A stretch of DNA of 64,000 nucleotides. It comes from DASVUC01 sp038237225. Its GTDB lineage: Bacteria > Planctomycetota > Phycisphaerae > Tepidisphaerales > Tepidisphaeraceae. A model generated the notes under the pieces. That model was not told the origin of the DNA. It saw only the letters and a list, made by a program, of their open reading frames with translations, and did no database searches. Made by a program: the position numbers and the translations under genes. Location: the NCBI GenBank assembly GCA_038237225.1, contig JBBRYX010000001.1, positions 620,001 to 684,000 of the forward strand, written 5' to 3'. This document shows, piece by piece, positions 44,566-52,927 of this stretch (its first letter is position 1; each line of letters opens with the position of its first letter).

Positions 44566-46083
44566 TCAATTCATCGATCGGCTGTGCTCTTCCAACCGCT
44601 GAACCAGCTCCGCGGCTTCTTCCTGCCTCTCACCCACGGCACTTGTCCAGGCTAAGGTCTCGTTTGCCAATACAGCTCGCTCAATCCTCCGGCAGGCACT
44701 GATCACAGTGCTGTGATTCCGCTTGCCCATGCGGATGCCAATCTCGGGGAAGCTCAGCTTCGCGGTTTTGCGGACGAGGAACATCGCCACGCTTCGAGCG
44801 AGCGAGATTGTCCGCTGCCGCCGCCCGGACATCAGGTCCTTATGTTCCAGGCCAAAGTAATTGCACACCGATTGCAAAATTGATTCCGGCTTCACCGGCG
44901 CCACCAACTGACGATCAAGGTCCCCCAGCGCCTCCTGAGCGGTCGCCACATCCGGCAGGCTCCCGGTGAGTCTCACATGGGCCGTCATCCGGGTGATCGA
45001 GCCTTCCAGTTCGCGAACATTCTGCGTCACTCGGCGGGCCACCCAGGTAATGACTTCTTCGCTCAGCGGCATTCGCATCCGCAGCGAGAGCGCCCGAAGA
45101 ATCTCACATCGCGTCGCAAAATTCGGCGGATCGATCCGCACCACCATCCCGCTGACAAAACGATTCACCAGCGATTCCCCAAACTCCTCGATCATCTTCG
45201 GATGGTTGTCGCTGGCCATCACGACCTGCCGGCCCATTGCCTCGATCGAGTTGAACGTGTGCAGGAACTCTTCCTGCGTCGCCTTCTTGCCCGCGAGAAA
45301 ATGCACGTCATCGATCACGAGCAGATCCAGGTCCCGCATTCTCCGACGGAACGCATCCAGCTTGTTGTTCCGCAGAGAGGTCAAAAATTCGTTCGTGAAC
45401 GCTTCACCCGTGAGATACATCCAGCGCTTGGTCGGATGATGCTCGATAAACTTCTTGCAAAGCCCCTGGAGCATGTGCGTCTTGCCAAGCCCGCATGAGC
45501 CGTGGATGAACAGCGGGTTATATTGTGCTCCCGGAAATTCCGAGACATACGCCGCCGCGTTGAACGCAAGCTGGTTGCTGGCGCCGACGACGAAGCTTTC
45601 CAGGTCGTGCCGCAGCCGGCTGCGACTGGAGTACGCGTTCCCGCCCATCTCCCGCTCCGGCCCCCCGGGAATCGGCACCGGCATCGACGTCCGCAGGATC
45701 GGCACCGCCTTGCTCGTCAGCACGGCTACGCTTTCACCATTTCCGTTCGTCCTGGTTTTTCGGTTCTCGCTCGCGTGACGGTTTCCGTTCGTCTCGGTCT
45801 GCCCCGTGCCGTTCACTTCGAAAAGCTGCGGCACCACCATGAACCGCACTGTCAGCGAACATCCCAGAACTTCATTCGCCGCGTCCTGGATCGGCTGCTT
45901 GAAGTGCGTGCCGATCCATTCGCTGATGAAATCATTTGGCACCGCGATCTCTAAGCCGTCATGTTTAAGATCCAGCCTAGTAGAGTTATTGAACCAGACA
46001 TGAAACCGTTGTTGTCCCACCCGCTGGGCGATGGCCTCTGCCAGTTTCGCCAATTGAGGATCGTGCGCGCTGATGCAACTCAA
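44566..46083 (-). CDS. dnaA: Chromosomal replication initiator DnaA
   Basis: AAA+ protein that opens the replication origin. Domain I (QLAKLAEAIAQRVGQQRFHV, WFNN) is followed by a linker, the ATPase with Walker A GSCGLGKTHML (about 195) and Walker B LLVIDDVHFLAG (about 258), and domain IV with the DnaA signature MGKRNHSTVISACRRIE (about 453). The TTG at 46083 is chosen because GGAG sits seven bases upstream and domain I starts directly after. The frame stays open to a GTG at 46404, adding about 107 residues with no DnaA similarity. Nearby promoter at 46444-46472. Confidence 0.93.
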   Translation of the reverse strand: MSCISAHDPQLAKLAEAIAQRVGQQRFHVWFNNSTRLDLKHDGLEIAVPNDFISEWIGTHFKQPIQDAANEVLGCSLTVRFMVVPQLFEVNGTGQTETNGNRHASENRKTRTNGNGESVAVLTSKAVPILRTSMPVPIPGGPEREMGGNAYSSRSRLRHDLESFVVGASNQLAFNAAAYVSEFPGAQYNPLFIHGSCGLGKTHMLQGLCKKFIEHHPTKRWMYLTGEAFTNEFLTSLRNNKLDAFRRRMRDLDLLVIDDVHFLAGKKATQEEFLHTFNSIEAMGRQVVMASDNHPKMIEEFGESLVNRFVSGMVVRIDPPNFATRCEILRALSLRMRMPLSEEVITWVARRVTQNVRELEGSITRMTAHVRLTGSLPDVATAQEALGDLDRQLVAPVKPESILQSVCNYFGLEHKDLMSGRRQRTISLARSVAMFLVRKTAKLSFPEIGIRMGKRNHSTVISACRRIERAVLANETLAWTSAVGERQEEAAELVQRLEEHSRSMN

Positions 46084-46703
46084 GTCGTGCTCCTTCCGTT
46101 CCCTGACGCTCCCATGCTCGCCGGCACGGAAAACCTGTGACAGCTTTCCGCTCCTGATGCCGGCGACCTTCCTGTAAACCGGTTGCCTCCCCCGCGCTCC
46201 TCCGAAGCGCGAAGAAACCACCGGCACGACACCCGTTACGCGCAGGCACAACCTCTGCGCGGCATCTTTCGCAAACGGGGTCCGAGCCTCATGCTCGTCA
46301 ACTAAAATTCTTCCGTGAGTCGCATCCTGCGATGTGCGTGAAACCGATCGGTCATCCGATGTGATCCCCGCGGCCCCCCGCGCACCATTGCTCCGCCGAT
46401 TCACATTCCCGAGTCAGTCCCACAACGTCCGTGTCAGGCGCAGAACATAGTCGCGTCTACCTGTACTGACAAGAACGCTTTTATTGGATTTCCCATTCAC
46501 AACGACGCAACCACCGGTGACATCAGCGTCGAATGAATCGGAAATTTCTTTTTCAACGATTCATCCCCAAAATTATTGGACATGTGCAGGAACCGTGGAC
46601 AACAAAAAAAAATCGCTTTGCTATTCGAGACCTCTGAATAAACCCAGAACATGGTCGCTGAAGCGACCACGCCGCTCGGAATTCGCGGGTCGAGGATGGT
46701 TAT
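46084..46703. other. dnaA upstream region, origin candidate
   Basis: No gene is seen in these 620 bases. 46455-46625 is AT-rich relative to its surroundings. Only weak DnaA-box-like words are present (TTGTCCACG on minus near 46591, 7 of 9 matches), so an origin is possible but not shown. It also holds the dnaA promoter and a nested palindrome. Confidence 0.35.
46444..46472 (-). promoter_or_regulatory. Candidate promoter of dnaA
   Basis: On minus: TTGTCA, 17-base spacer, TATGTT. It predicts a leader of about 350 bases before the TTG start. Confidence 0.5.
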
Positions 46704-46712
46704 TCAGAGGTC
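46629..46712. repeat. 84-bp nested palindrome (MITE-like)
   Basis: Perfect 13-base inverted repeats (GACCTCTGAATAA and TTATTCAGAGGTC) bound an 84-base segment that contains a second perfect hairpin, TGGTCGCT-GA-AGCGACCA. The right arm covers the last codons and the stop of the small membrane protein that follows. Confidence 0.75.
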
Positions 46713-47060
46713 GCATTCGTCTTCCGGCGCCTGCATGCGCTTTCCCGCCTCGGCCCAAGCGTCAACGTACTTCGTCCTCACGCGATCCGCGCTGTTCCTG
46801 GGGAAGAAAAACCGCCCCACCCGAAACGTCATGATCAGTCCCGCGAACAGAATGAAGAGCACGATCGCCAGCAGCAATCGCGAGTACGCCATCAGCGTGC
46901 GCTTCTCGTGAGCTGTGATCCCCTTCGACGTCGCGGCATCCATCGCCGGAGCGAGGTAGTACGACAAAATCCCCAGCAGCAGAATCGCGAAGCCCAATAA
47001 AAATGCGAGCAATGCCCAGTACGTCCGCCCCGATCGCGATCTGAATTTCTTAGGTCGCAT
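46704..47060 (-). CDS. Small two-helix membrane protein
   Basis: A 118-residue protein with a basic N-terminus (MRPKKFRSRSGR), two transmembrane helices (about 13-35 and 62-80) and a charged C-terminal tail. The last residues (ECDL) are encoded by the right arm of a palindromic element. No family was recognised. Confidence 0.6.
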   Translation of the reverse strand: MRPKKFRSRSGRTYWALLAFLLGFAILLLGILSYYLAPAMDAATSKGITAHEKRTLMAYSRLLLAIVLFILFAGLIMTFRVGRFFFPRNSADRVRTKYVDAWAEAGKRMQAPEDECDL

Positions 47061-47167
47061 GATGCGATCCGTCGCAGCACGGGACTTCGGCGAGCTCTCT
47101 TCGAACCTGAGCCTCCCTTCGGGTCTGAGCCTCAGGGTCGAAGACAGAGCCGAAGGCAGTCGAGTCG

Positions 47168-47217
47168 CATCTTGCCCGTGTTGAGCTTTTTGGTCACGGG
47201 CAGGATGCCCGTGCTAC
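47168..47217. repeat. REP-like pair (GTAG-CACGGGC family)
   Basis: The right unit reads on minus GTAGCACGGGCATCCTGCCC then GTG. The left unit keeps only the CATCTTGCCCGTG half. It lies in the gap before the dnaJ stop. Confidence 0.7.
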
Positions 47218-47249
47218 TTCATCATCCTACACTCTGTCCACCACTCCAC

Positions 47250-48263
47250 TCACCATCGCACATCCGCCCGCGCATGGAGCGGATGCTTCTTCGCCATCTC
47301 CTCCACCGTCTTGCGATCCTCATCCGCCAATCCCTTGGGCACAATGACCCGCGGCAGCACATACTGATCCCCACGCTCGCTCCCGCGCTCAATCCCCCGC
47401 CCCTTGATCCGCAGCTTCGATCCGCTGCTGGTCCCAGGCGGAATCGTCATCGTCACCGGTCCCTCCAGCGTCGGCACCTCCACCTTCGTCCCCAGCAGCG
47501 CCTCGTACACGCTGATCGGCACATCCAATAGAATGTCCAACCCCTCGCGCCGAAAATACGGATGGGGCATCACCTTCGTGATGATGTACAGATCCCCATG
47601 CTCCCCGCCCGCGCTCTGCTGACCCTTTCCCTTGATCCTGACTCGACTTCCATCCTTCACCCCCGCCGGGATCTTCACATCGATTGTCTCGAGCCGACCT
47701 TCACGATTGATTTGCAACGGCAAGGTCGTCCCGCGTGCCGCCTGCTCAAACGTCAGGGTGACTTCATGCTCCACATCCTGCCCGCGCTCCGGCTCGCGCC
47801 GCGGTCGCGCCTGCCGGGCGCCTCCGCCAACCCCGCCACGACCGGGAGGTACTCCCGCTTTCCCACCCCGCGCGCCGAACAATTGGTCAAACACATCTCC
47901 AAAATCGCTCAGGTCATAATCTTCAACATCCACACCCGGACTCGGCCGCCATTGATAAGAATATCCCGATCCACTCTGCCCCTGCGGCTGTCCACGTCGA
48001 AACGGATCCCCTCCGGGCGCTCCACCCCCCGGCATCCCTCCGACGCCCGCGTGCCCGAACTGATCGTAATTCTTCTTCTTTTGCGCATCCGAAAGCACAT
48101 CGTAAGCTTCCTGCGCCTCCTTGAACTTTTCCACCGACTCCGCGTTGTTCTTGTTGGCATCCGGATGATGCTTCCTCACCAGCTTTCGGTGAGCCTTCTT
48201 AATCTCATCCGCCGACGCATTCCGCCCAACACCCAAAATTTCATAATAATCTCGCTTGGCCAT
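47250..48263 (-). CDS. DnaJ-class co-chaperone (CbpA type)
   Basis: A 337-residue J-domain protein that stimulates DnaK. The J domain opens MAKRDYYEILGVGRNASADE and contains the HPD motif (RKHHPDANKN). A Gly-rich region (about 80-140) follows, then two C-terminal beta domains (DVKIPAGVKDGSRVRIKGKG; TLEGPVTMTIPPGTSSGSKL). There is no CxxCxGxG zinc finger, which places it with CbpA rather than DnaJ. The frame extends upstream to 48482 but the J domain sets the start. No dnaK or grpE lies nearby. Confidence 0.92.
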   Translation of the reverse strand: MAKRDYYEILGVGRNASADEIKKAHRKLVRKHHPDANKNNAESVEKFKEAQEAYDVLSDAQKKKNYDQFGHAGVGGMPGGGAPGGDPFRRGQPQGQSGSGYSYQWRPSPGVDVEDYDLSDFGDVFDQLFGARGGKAGVPPGRGGVGGGARQARPRREPERGQDVEHEVTLTFEQAARGTTLPLQINREGRLETIDVKIPAGVKDGSRVRIKGKGQQSAGGEHGDLYIITKVMPHPYFRREGLDILLDVPISVYEALLGTKVEVPTLEGPVTMTIPPGTSSGSKLRIKGRGIERGSERGDQYVLPRVIVPKGLADEDRKTVEEMAKKHPLHARADVRW

Positions 48264-48307
48264 CGAGAGCGATTGTAGCACCAACAACACCAACCGCGAA
48301 AACAGCA

Positions 48308-48339
48308 AAGGCCAAGCCCAGGGCTTCAGCCCTGGGTCC
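48308..48339. repeat. 32-bp CCCAGGGC palindrome, second copy
   Basis: Identical over 32 bases to 31889-31920. It sits in the divergent gap between dnaJ/cbpA and the CoA-binding protein gene. Confidence 0.75.
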
Positions 48340-48372
48340 GCCTGTATAATATTCACCACTCCAGGAGCAATC

Positions 48373-48810
48373 ATGTCCAACCCCGCGTGTCCCCTCCCAA
48401 CCCCGCCAAGTCGCGACGAATCCGCGATCATCGAGCGCATTCTCGACTTCAAACGCATCGCCATCGTCGGCGCCAGCGACAACGAAATGCGTCCCGGAAG
48501 CTACGTCCCCGCCTATCTGCTCGCTCAAGGGTACGAACTTATCCCCATCAACCCCAATCACTCCGAGGTCCTCGGCCAAAAGTGCTACCCCACCCTCGCG
48601 GACGTGCCTGGCGATATTGATCTCGTGAACGTCTTCCGCCGCCCGAATGCCTGCGCGGATGTCGCAAGACAAGCCATCACCAAAGGCGCAAAAGCCATCT
48701 GGCTTCAATCCGGCATCACCAACGCCGAAGCGCAAAAGCTCGCGCATGAAGCGGGCATCGATTTCATCCAGGACCGCTGCATCATGGTCGAACACCGGCG
48801 ACGAAGGTAA
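48373..48810 (+). CDS. CoA-binding domain protein (YccU-like)
   Basis: A 145-residue Rossmann-fold protein. RIAIVGASDNEMRPGSYVPA is the nucleotide (CoA) binding loop and LIPINPNHSEVLGQKCYPTL follows, as in YccU and the CoA-binding domain of succinyl-CoA synthetases. GAKAIWLQSGITNAEA and IDFIQDRCIMVEH complete the fold. Function in free-standing form is not well defined. AGGAG precedes the ATG. The NADAR gene starts 11 bases after its stop. Confidence 0.88.
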   Translation: MSNPACPLPTPPSRDESAIIERILDFKRIAIVGASDNEMRPGSYVPAYLLAQGYELIPINPNHSEVLGQKCYPTLADVPGDIDLVNVFRRPNACADVARQAITKGAKAIWLQSGITNAEAQKLAHEAGIDFIQDRCIMVEHRRRR

Positions 48811-48821
48811 TTTCACGCGTA

Positions 48822-49346
48822 ATGCGTACCGTTTTTTACTTGATCATCGTATCGGCTGTCGGCTGCGCAAACGCACGCCGCATTGCGCCCGTTCCCGCAA
48901 CGGCTGCTCCTCAGAGCGCCACTCCAAAGATTGGCGAATTCCAAGGCCCCTACCGCTTTCTCTCCAACTTCTACCCTTCAACCTTGGAATTCGAATCCAT
49001 CACCTACCCCACTGTCGAACACGCCTACCAATCCGCCAAGACGCTGGACATGAACGAGCGCAAACGCATCGCTCAACTTCCCACCCCCGCCGACGCGAAG
49101 CGAGAGGGACGCAAGCTCCAGTTCCGCCCCAACTGGGACGCGCTCAAGTTTGACGTCATGGAGCAATGCATCAGATCCAAGTTCACCCACCATCCCGATC
49201 TTAAACAAAAGCTCCTCGACACCGGTGACGCAACCCTCGAAGAAGGCAACACCTGGAACGACCGCATCTGGGGCGTCTACCAGGGACAAGGCGAAAACCG
49301 TCTCGGCAAGATCCTCATGAAAATTCGCTCCGAACTAAAACGGTGA
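48822..49346 (+). CDS. NADAR-domain protein (YbiA-like) with a signal/lipobox N-terminus
   Basis: A 174-residue protein. The C-terminal 135 residues form a NADAR domain: GPYRFLSNFYPSTLEFESIT, YPTVEHAYQSAKTLD, DVMEQCIRSKFTHHPDLKQK, NTWNDRIWGVYQGQGENRLG. NADAR enzymes such as YbiA are N-glycosidases acting on ADP-ribose-linked or riboflavin intermediates and are normally cytosolic. This copy begins MRTVFYLIIVSAVGCANARR, a short hydrophobic segment ending in a plausible lipobox (AVGC), and then a linker, suggesting export or membrane attachment. The start at 48822 has no strong ribosome binding site; no other start lies between it and the domain. Confidence 0.8.
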   Translation: MRTVFYLIIVSAVGCANARRIAPVPATAAPQSATPKIGEFQGPYRFLSNFYPSTLEFESITYPTVEHAYQSAKTLDMNERKRIAQLPTPADAKREGRKLQFRPNWDALKFDVMEQCIRSKFTHHPDLKQKLLDTGDATLEEGNTWNDRIWGVYQGQGENRLGKILMKIRSELKR

Positions 49347-49405
49347 GCCGCGATGAGCGAAGCGAATGATCCAAGGGAGCGCTTCGAAGCGCCAGATTCC
49401 CCAGT

Positions 49406-49445
49406 TTTCAATTGACCATTGTCAATTTTCAATTGTCAATTGAAT
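49406..49445. repeat. AATTGACA repeat, second copy
   Basis: Four or five CAATTG(T/A)CAATT words between the NADAR and beta-propeller genes. They provide the last codons (SIDN) and the stop of the beta-propeller gene. The same words occur at 38966-39006 inside ubiE. Confidence 0.7.
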
Positions 49446-50613
49446 AAGCCTCGCCGCGTTTCAGCTCAATGATCTCAGTGGTCCCGGCCGTCGTCTCTCC
49501 ATCTTCCTGCAACACCTCAAAACGCCCGCGTCCTTCAATCGAAAACTCCACCCGATCCGGCCCCCGCGCCCCCTTCGCTTCCACCCGCGTTCCATCCTCC
49601 CCCACCCAAACCACCCGCTTCTGCAACCACCGCGCGAAGATCCGATTCTGATCTAATGATCCCTTCGCCCCCGCGCCATAAAGCACCCCAAGCACCCGCT
49701 CATCGCTCACCACCCAACCCATCGCCACCATGAACCGATCCGTCTCCCCCCGGCATTTGAACAACTGCCGCGCCGGCGGAAACTTCATCCCATCCCGCGA
49801 CAGCGAATACACCAGCTCATCGCCGTTGTGATGCAATCCCATCAGATACCACCACTCCCCCCGCACGCGCAATCGCTTCACATCATTCACCATCAGGTTC
49901 CCATCCAGCACCTTCCCATCCAGCGTCCACCGCTTCCCATCCTCGCTTGATGCCCGGTACGTCTTCCCAAAATCTCGAAAATTCCCGAAGTACAACCTCA
50001 TCATCTCGCCATCTTCGCGCACGATGACGTTCATCCCGTTCATATCAGCCTGCGCGAACTTCTCATACCCGACGATCATGATTCCATCGCTCCGCTTCGC
50101 CTCGCGCGCCGCCTCTCCAACCTTCCACACAAAAGACGCCGGCTTGTTCAATCCGTTCGCGTCCGGATACGCGGTGCACGCCAGCATGAACGACCCATCT
50201 CTTGCTTCGACCGCGCTGACATTGCACACATGCTGAAACACCCCGTGCTCGATCACCGTCTTCCGGTCCTTAATCTCTAACCAGTCGGAAGTCATCGCGC
50301 TGTAGATCCGGTCGTTCCCACTCGCCACCCCATCCCACCCGCCATAGAACAAGCGCCACCCACCGTTCACCTCCACCGCCGACGGCGCATAGATATTCCG
50401 AAACGCTCCCTCCCGCGGCTCCATCATCGGATGCCGCGCATCCGCCACCCAATTCAGCTTCCCCTTCTCCCAAATCGAAGGATCAAACACATCGCCCGAC
50501 ACGCCCCTCAACTCCACCACGCCCTCCTGCGCCTTCTCATCAAGCTTGGCAATCCGCACCTCCGCGCGCACAAAGATCGGGATCGCCAGAATCGCCGCAA
50601 AAAGCCACCTCAT
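49429..50613 (-). CDS. Secreted beta-propeller protein, glycosidase-like
   Basis: A 394-residue protein with a signal peptide (MRWLFAAILAIPIFVRA). The body has repeated blade-like segments: NIYAPSAVEVNGGWRLFYGG, WDGVASGNDRIYSAMTSDW, MNVIVREDGEMMRLYFGNFR, WWYLMGLHHNGDELVYSLSR. These resemble the five-bladed propellers of GH43/GH32/GH117-type glycoside hydrolases and sugar phosphorylases. Catalytic residues cannot be assigned. It is divergent from the myo-inositol oxygenase gene with 90 bases between starts, which fits shared control of sugar use. The C-terminus ends in a repeat. Confidence 0.6.
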   Translation of the reverse strand: MRWLFAAILAIPIFVRAEVRIAKLDEKAQEGVVELRGVSGDVFDPSIWEKGKLNWVADARHPMMEPREGAFRNIYAPSAVEVNGGWRLFYGGWDGVASGNDRIYSAMTSDWLEIKDRKTVIEHGVFQHVCNVSAVEARDGSFMLACTAYPDANGLNKPASFVWKVGEAAREAKRSDGIMIVGYEKFAQADMNGMNVIVREDGEMMRLYFGNFRDFGKTYRASSEDGKRWTLDGKVLDGNLMVNDVKRLRVRGEWWYLMGLHHNGDELVYSLSRDGMKFPPARQLFKCRGETDRFMVAMGWVVSDERVLGVLYGAGAKGSLDQNRIFARWLQKRVVWVGEDGTRVEAKGARGPDRVEFSIEGRGRFEVLQEDGETTAGTTEIIELKRGEAYSIDN

Positions 50614-50703
50614 TCCTCCTCCTTGACGCTGTAGTTAAAACCTCTTTTCCTCTGCCCGCCTCCCGGCAAGCAGGTTATACTTCGTGATTACGACCGGAGT
50701 AAC

Positions 50704-51597
50704 ATGTCGAGTCAACCCACCAACGACCTTCCTCCCGATACCATGGAACACTGGGAGGAATTCCTCAAAGACCGCTACCCCACCCAATCCGCCGATCCCA
50801 AGGGCCCCAACTTCGTCCCCAAAAAAGCCACCGAAGAATTCCGCGACTACCGCAAAGAAGCCCGCGCCAGCGTCAAGGAGTTCTACCGCCTCAATCATAC
50901 TCACCAGACCTACGACTTCGTCCAGCAGAAGAAGAAGCAGTACCTCAGCCTCGACAAAAAGAAGATGGGCATCTGGGAGGCCATGGAATATCTCAACACC
51001 CTCGTCGACGACTCCGACCCCGACACCGATCTCACTCAAATCGAACATCTTCTCCAAGCCGCTGAAAGCGCCCGCGCCGACAATCAGCCGCGCTGGCTCA
51101 TCCTCACCTGTCTCATTCACGACCTTGGCAAAATCCTCTGCCTCTGGGGCGAACCCCAATGGGCCGTCGTCGGCGATACCTTCCCCGTCGGCGTCCAGTA
51201 CTCCGACAAAGTCGTCTTCCCCGAATTCTTCGCGGATAACCCCGACAGCCAAAACCCCGCCTATCAGTCCCATTACGGCATCTACTCCCCCGCGTGCGGC
51301 TTAGCCAACGTGCACCTCAGTTGGGGCCACGACGAATACCTCTACAACGTCGTCAAGGGTCATCTCCCCGATGAAGCCCTTTACCCCATCCGCTATCACA
51401 GCTTCTACGCCGCCCATCGCGAAGGCGCCTACGAACACCTCATGAGTGACCACGACAAAAAAATGTTTGACTACGTCAAAAAGTTCAATCCCTACGACCT
51501 TTACTCAAAAGCTGAAGCCAAACCGAACGTGCGGGACCTAAAGCCCTTCTATGAAGCGCTTATCGCCGAGAACTTCCCCTCGATGTTAAACTGGTAA
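50704..51597 (+). CDS. myo-Inositol oxygenase
   Basis: Di-iron oxygenase that cleaves myo-inositol to D-glucuronate. The 297-residue protein matches the MIOX family along its length: YDFVQQKKKQYLSLDKKKMG, IEHLLQAAE (His ligand), the HD pair LIHDLGKI, SWGHDEYLYNVV, RYHSFYAAHREGA, and FNPYDLYSKAE (Asp ligand), ending in MLNW like animal enzymes. The family is best known from eukaryotes, with scattered bacterial members. GGAG lies before the ATG. No other inositol genes are adjacent. Confidence 0.93.
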   Translation: MSSQPTNDLPPDTMEHWEEFLKDRYPTQSADPKGPNFVPKKATEEFRDYRKEARASVKEFYRLNHTHQTYDFVQQKKKQYLSLDKKKMGIWEAMEYLNTLVDDSDPDTDLTQIEHLLQAAESARADNQPRWLILTCLIHDLGKILCLWGEPQWAVVGDTFPVGVQYSDKVVFPEFFADNPDSQNPAYQSHYGIYSPACGLANVHLSWGHDEYLYNVVKGHLPDEALYPIRYHSFYAAHREGAYEHLMSDHDKKMFDYVKKFNPYDLYSKAEAKPNVRDLKPFYEALIAENFPSMLNW

Positions 51598-51752
51598 CGC
51601 AACGACGCCTGTCCGATAAAGACGGCAAAATATGTCGCAAACCGATATTTTACTTGCATCCCCATGCCGCTTGGTTTAACATGTAAGGACTGAAACGGCG
51701 TCGTGCGAGGGCTCGACCGACGCTTATCATCTCTTTTTTCGGAGAGTGGGAC

Positions 51753-52628
51753 ATGGCCAAGACTGTACAACGCAAAAGCCTTCTAGTGTGCGCCTTCATC
51801 ACCGCCGGTGCCTTGTTGGCCCCACAGGCATCTCAAGCCGCGGTCATCTATACAACCCCGGGGTCTACTTACTCCCAGAACTTCGATTCCCTTCCCATTT
51901 CGCCTGAGAATGTATCTTTGGGTGCCTCCCCTGTAGGCTGGACCAACGATAATCCTGCGCCTGCGCCTGGAAATTTCAGTATCGTCGGCTGGTATCTCTT
52001 CCATCCCCTGCTCCTTGCAGAAGGGGGATTTGACGGGCATCAGCGGATGCGCATTGGAGCCGGCACGGCGACCACCGGTGGCTTCATGAGCTTTGGCACC
52101 TCCACGTCCACCGAGCGCGCCTTGGGTGCCGTGGTCTCGGGCACGACGGTAGCCACGGCCGGTCAGGAATACTTCGCCCTGCGACTGACCAACAACGTCG
52201 GTTATACCCTCGACAGCTTCACGCTCGGCTATGACGGTGAGCAGTGGCGCGATGGTGGCAATGCCACCCCAGTCCCCAAAACGTGGACCGTGCAATACAG
52301 CACGACCGCCACCGCAATCAACGATTCCCCCGCTTATACCGCCACCACGGGACTCGATTGGACTTCCCCGGTTAATGGCACGACCGCGGCGGCTGTCAAC
52401 GGCAACACCACCGGAAAGGTTGTGGTGGGACCGACCACCGTCACAGGCATGCAATGGACGCCCGGCAGCGATCTCTGGATTCGCTGGGTCGACCCCCGCA
52501 ATACCGGTAACAACCCCGGTATGGCCCTCGACAACATTAGCTTCAGCGCCGTCCCCGAGCCCACCTCCATGATGCTCGTCGCAGCCGCTTCAACCCTCGG
52601 CATCCTCCGCCGGCGTCGCTCGCGCTGA
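51753..52628 (+). CDS. PEP-CTERM exported protein
   Basis: A 291-residue exported protein. The signal peptide runs through ALLAPQASQAA. The mature part is Thr/Gly/Asn-rich with predicted beta structure (DNVGYTLDSF-type segments). The C-terminus VPEPTSMMLVAAASTLGILR followed by RRRR is the PEP-CTERM sorting signal: VPEP, a hydrophobic helix and an Arg cluster, recognised by an exosortase in EPS-producing bacteria. No exosortase is in the window. GGAGAG precedes the ATG; TTGCAT and TAACAT about 100 bases upstream are a weak promoter candidate. Confidence 0.85.
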   Translation: MAKTVQRKSLLVCAFITAGALLAPQASQAAVIYTTPGSTYSQNFDSLPISPENVSLGASPVGWTNDNPAPAPGNFSIVGWYLFHPLLLAEGGFDGHQRMRIGAGTATTGGFMSFGTSTSTERALGAVVSGTTVATAGQEYFALRLTNNVGYTLDSFTLGYDGEQWRDGGNATPVPKTWTVQYSTTATAINDSPAYTATTGLDWTSPVNGTTAAAVNGNTTGKVVVGPTTVTGMQWTPGSDLWIRWVDPRNTGNNPGMALDNISFSAVPEPTSMMLVAAASTLGILRRRRSR

Positions 52629-52661
52629 TCCCAGTCAGTCTTAAGATCATTTGAACTGAAC

Positions 52662-52694
52662 ACCGCTCAAGCCGTCGCTTGAGCGGTTCTTTTT
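52662..52694 (+). terminator. Rho-independent terminator of the PEP-CTERM gene
   Basis: Perfect 11-base arms ACCGCTCAAGC and GCTTGAGCGGT, loop CGTC, then TCTTTTT. Confidence 0.9.
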
Positions 52695-52774
52695 GGTCAG
52701 CGCCAATCTCCCGTCGTTGCATTTGAGCCGGATTCTGTTTAATTCTCGCGCCTGATTCCCATTCGAAATCCGCG

Positions 52775-52788
52775 CCCCGCAAGCGGGG
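52775..52788. repeat. CCCCGC-AA-GCGGGG palindrome
   Basis: A short palindrome in the gap before the RnfD-like stop. A near-identical one, CCCCGCTTGCGGGG, lies at 54281-54294 on the far side of the same gene, so the gene is bracketed by the pair. Confidence 0.45.
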
Positions 52789-52927
52789 CCGCTAACCAAA
52801 GGCGCAGGAATTAAGAAATCCGTACGAGCCGACGTCGATATGCGAATCCTGGTAGATCGCCAGTCTCCGCGTAGCGGTCGGGCCGAAGGCCCACATCCGA
52901 CGACGGTTCAACATCGCGCCCGCCAAC

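Noticed and set aside
46084..46404. Longer dnaA coding frame
   Set aside because: No similarity to DnaA domain I, and GGAG supports the TTG at 46083; kept as an open question in the findings.
46444..46625. Replication origin (oriC)
   Set aside because: No 9-base DnaA box with fewer than two mismatches was seen, so an origin was not called.
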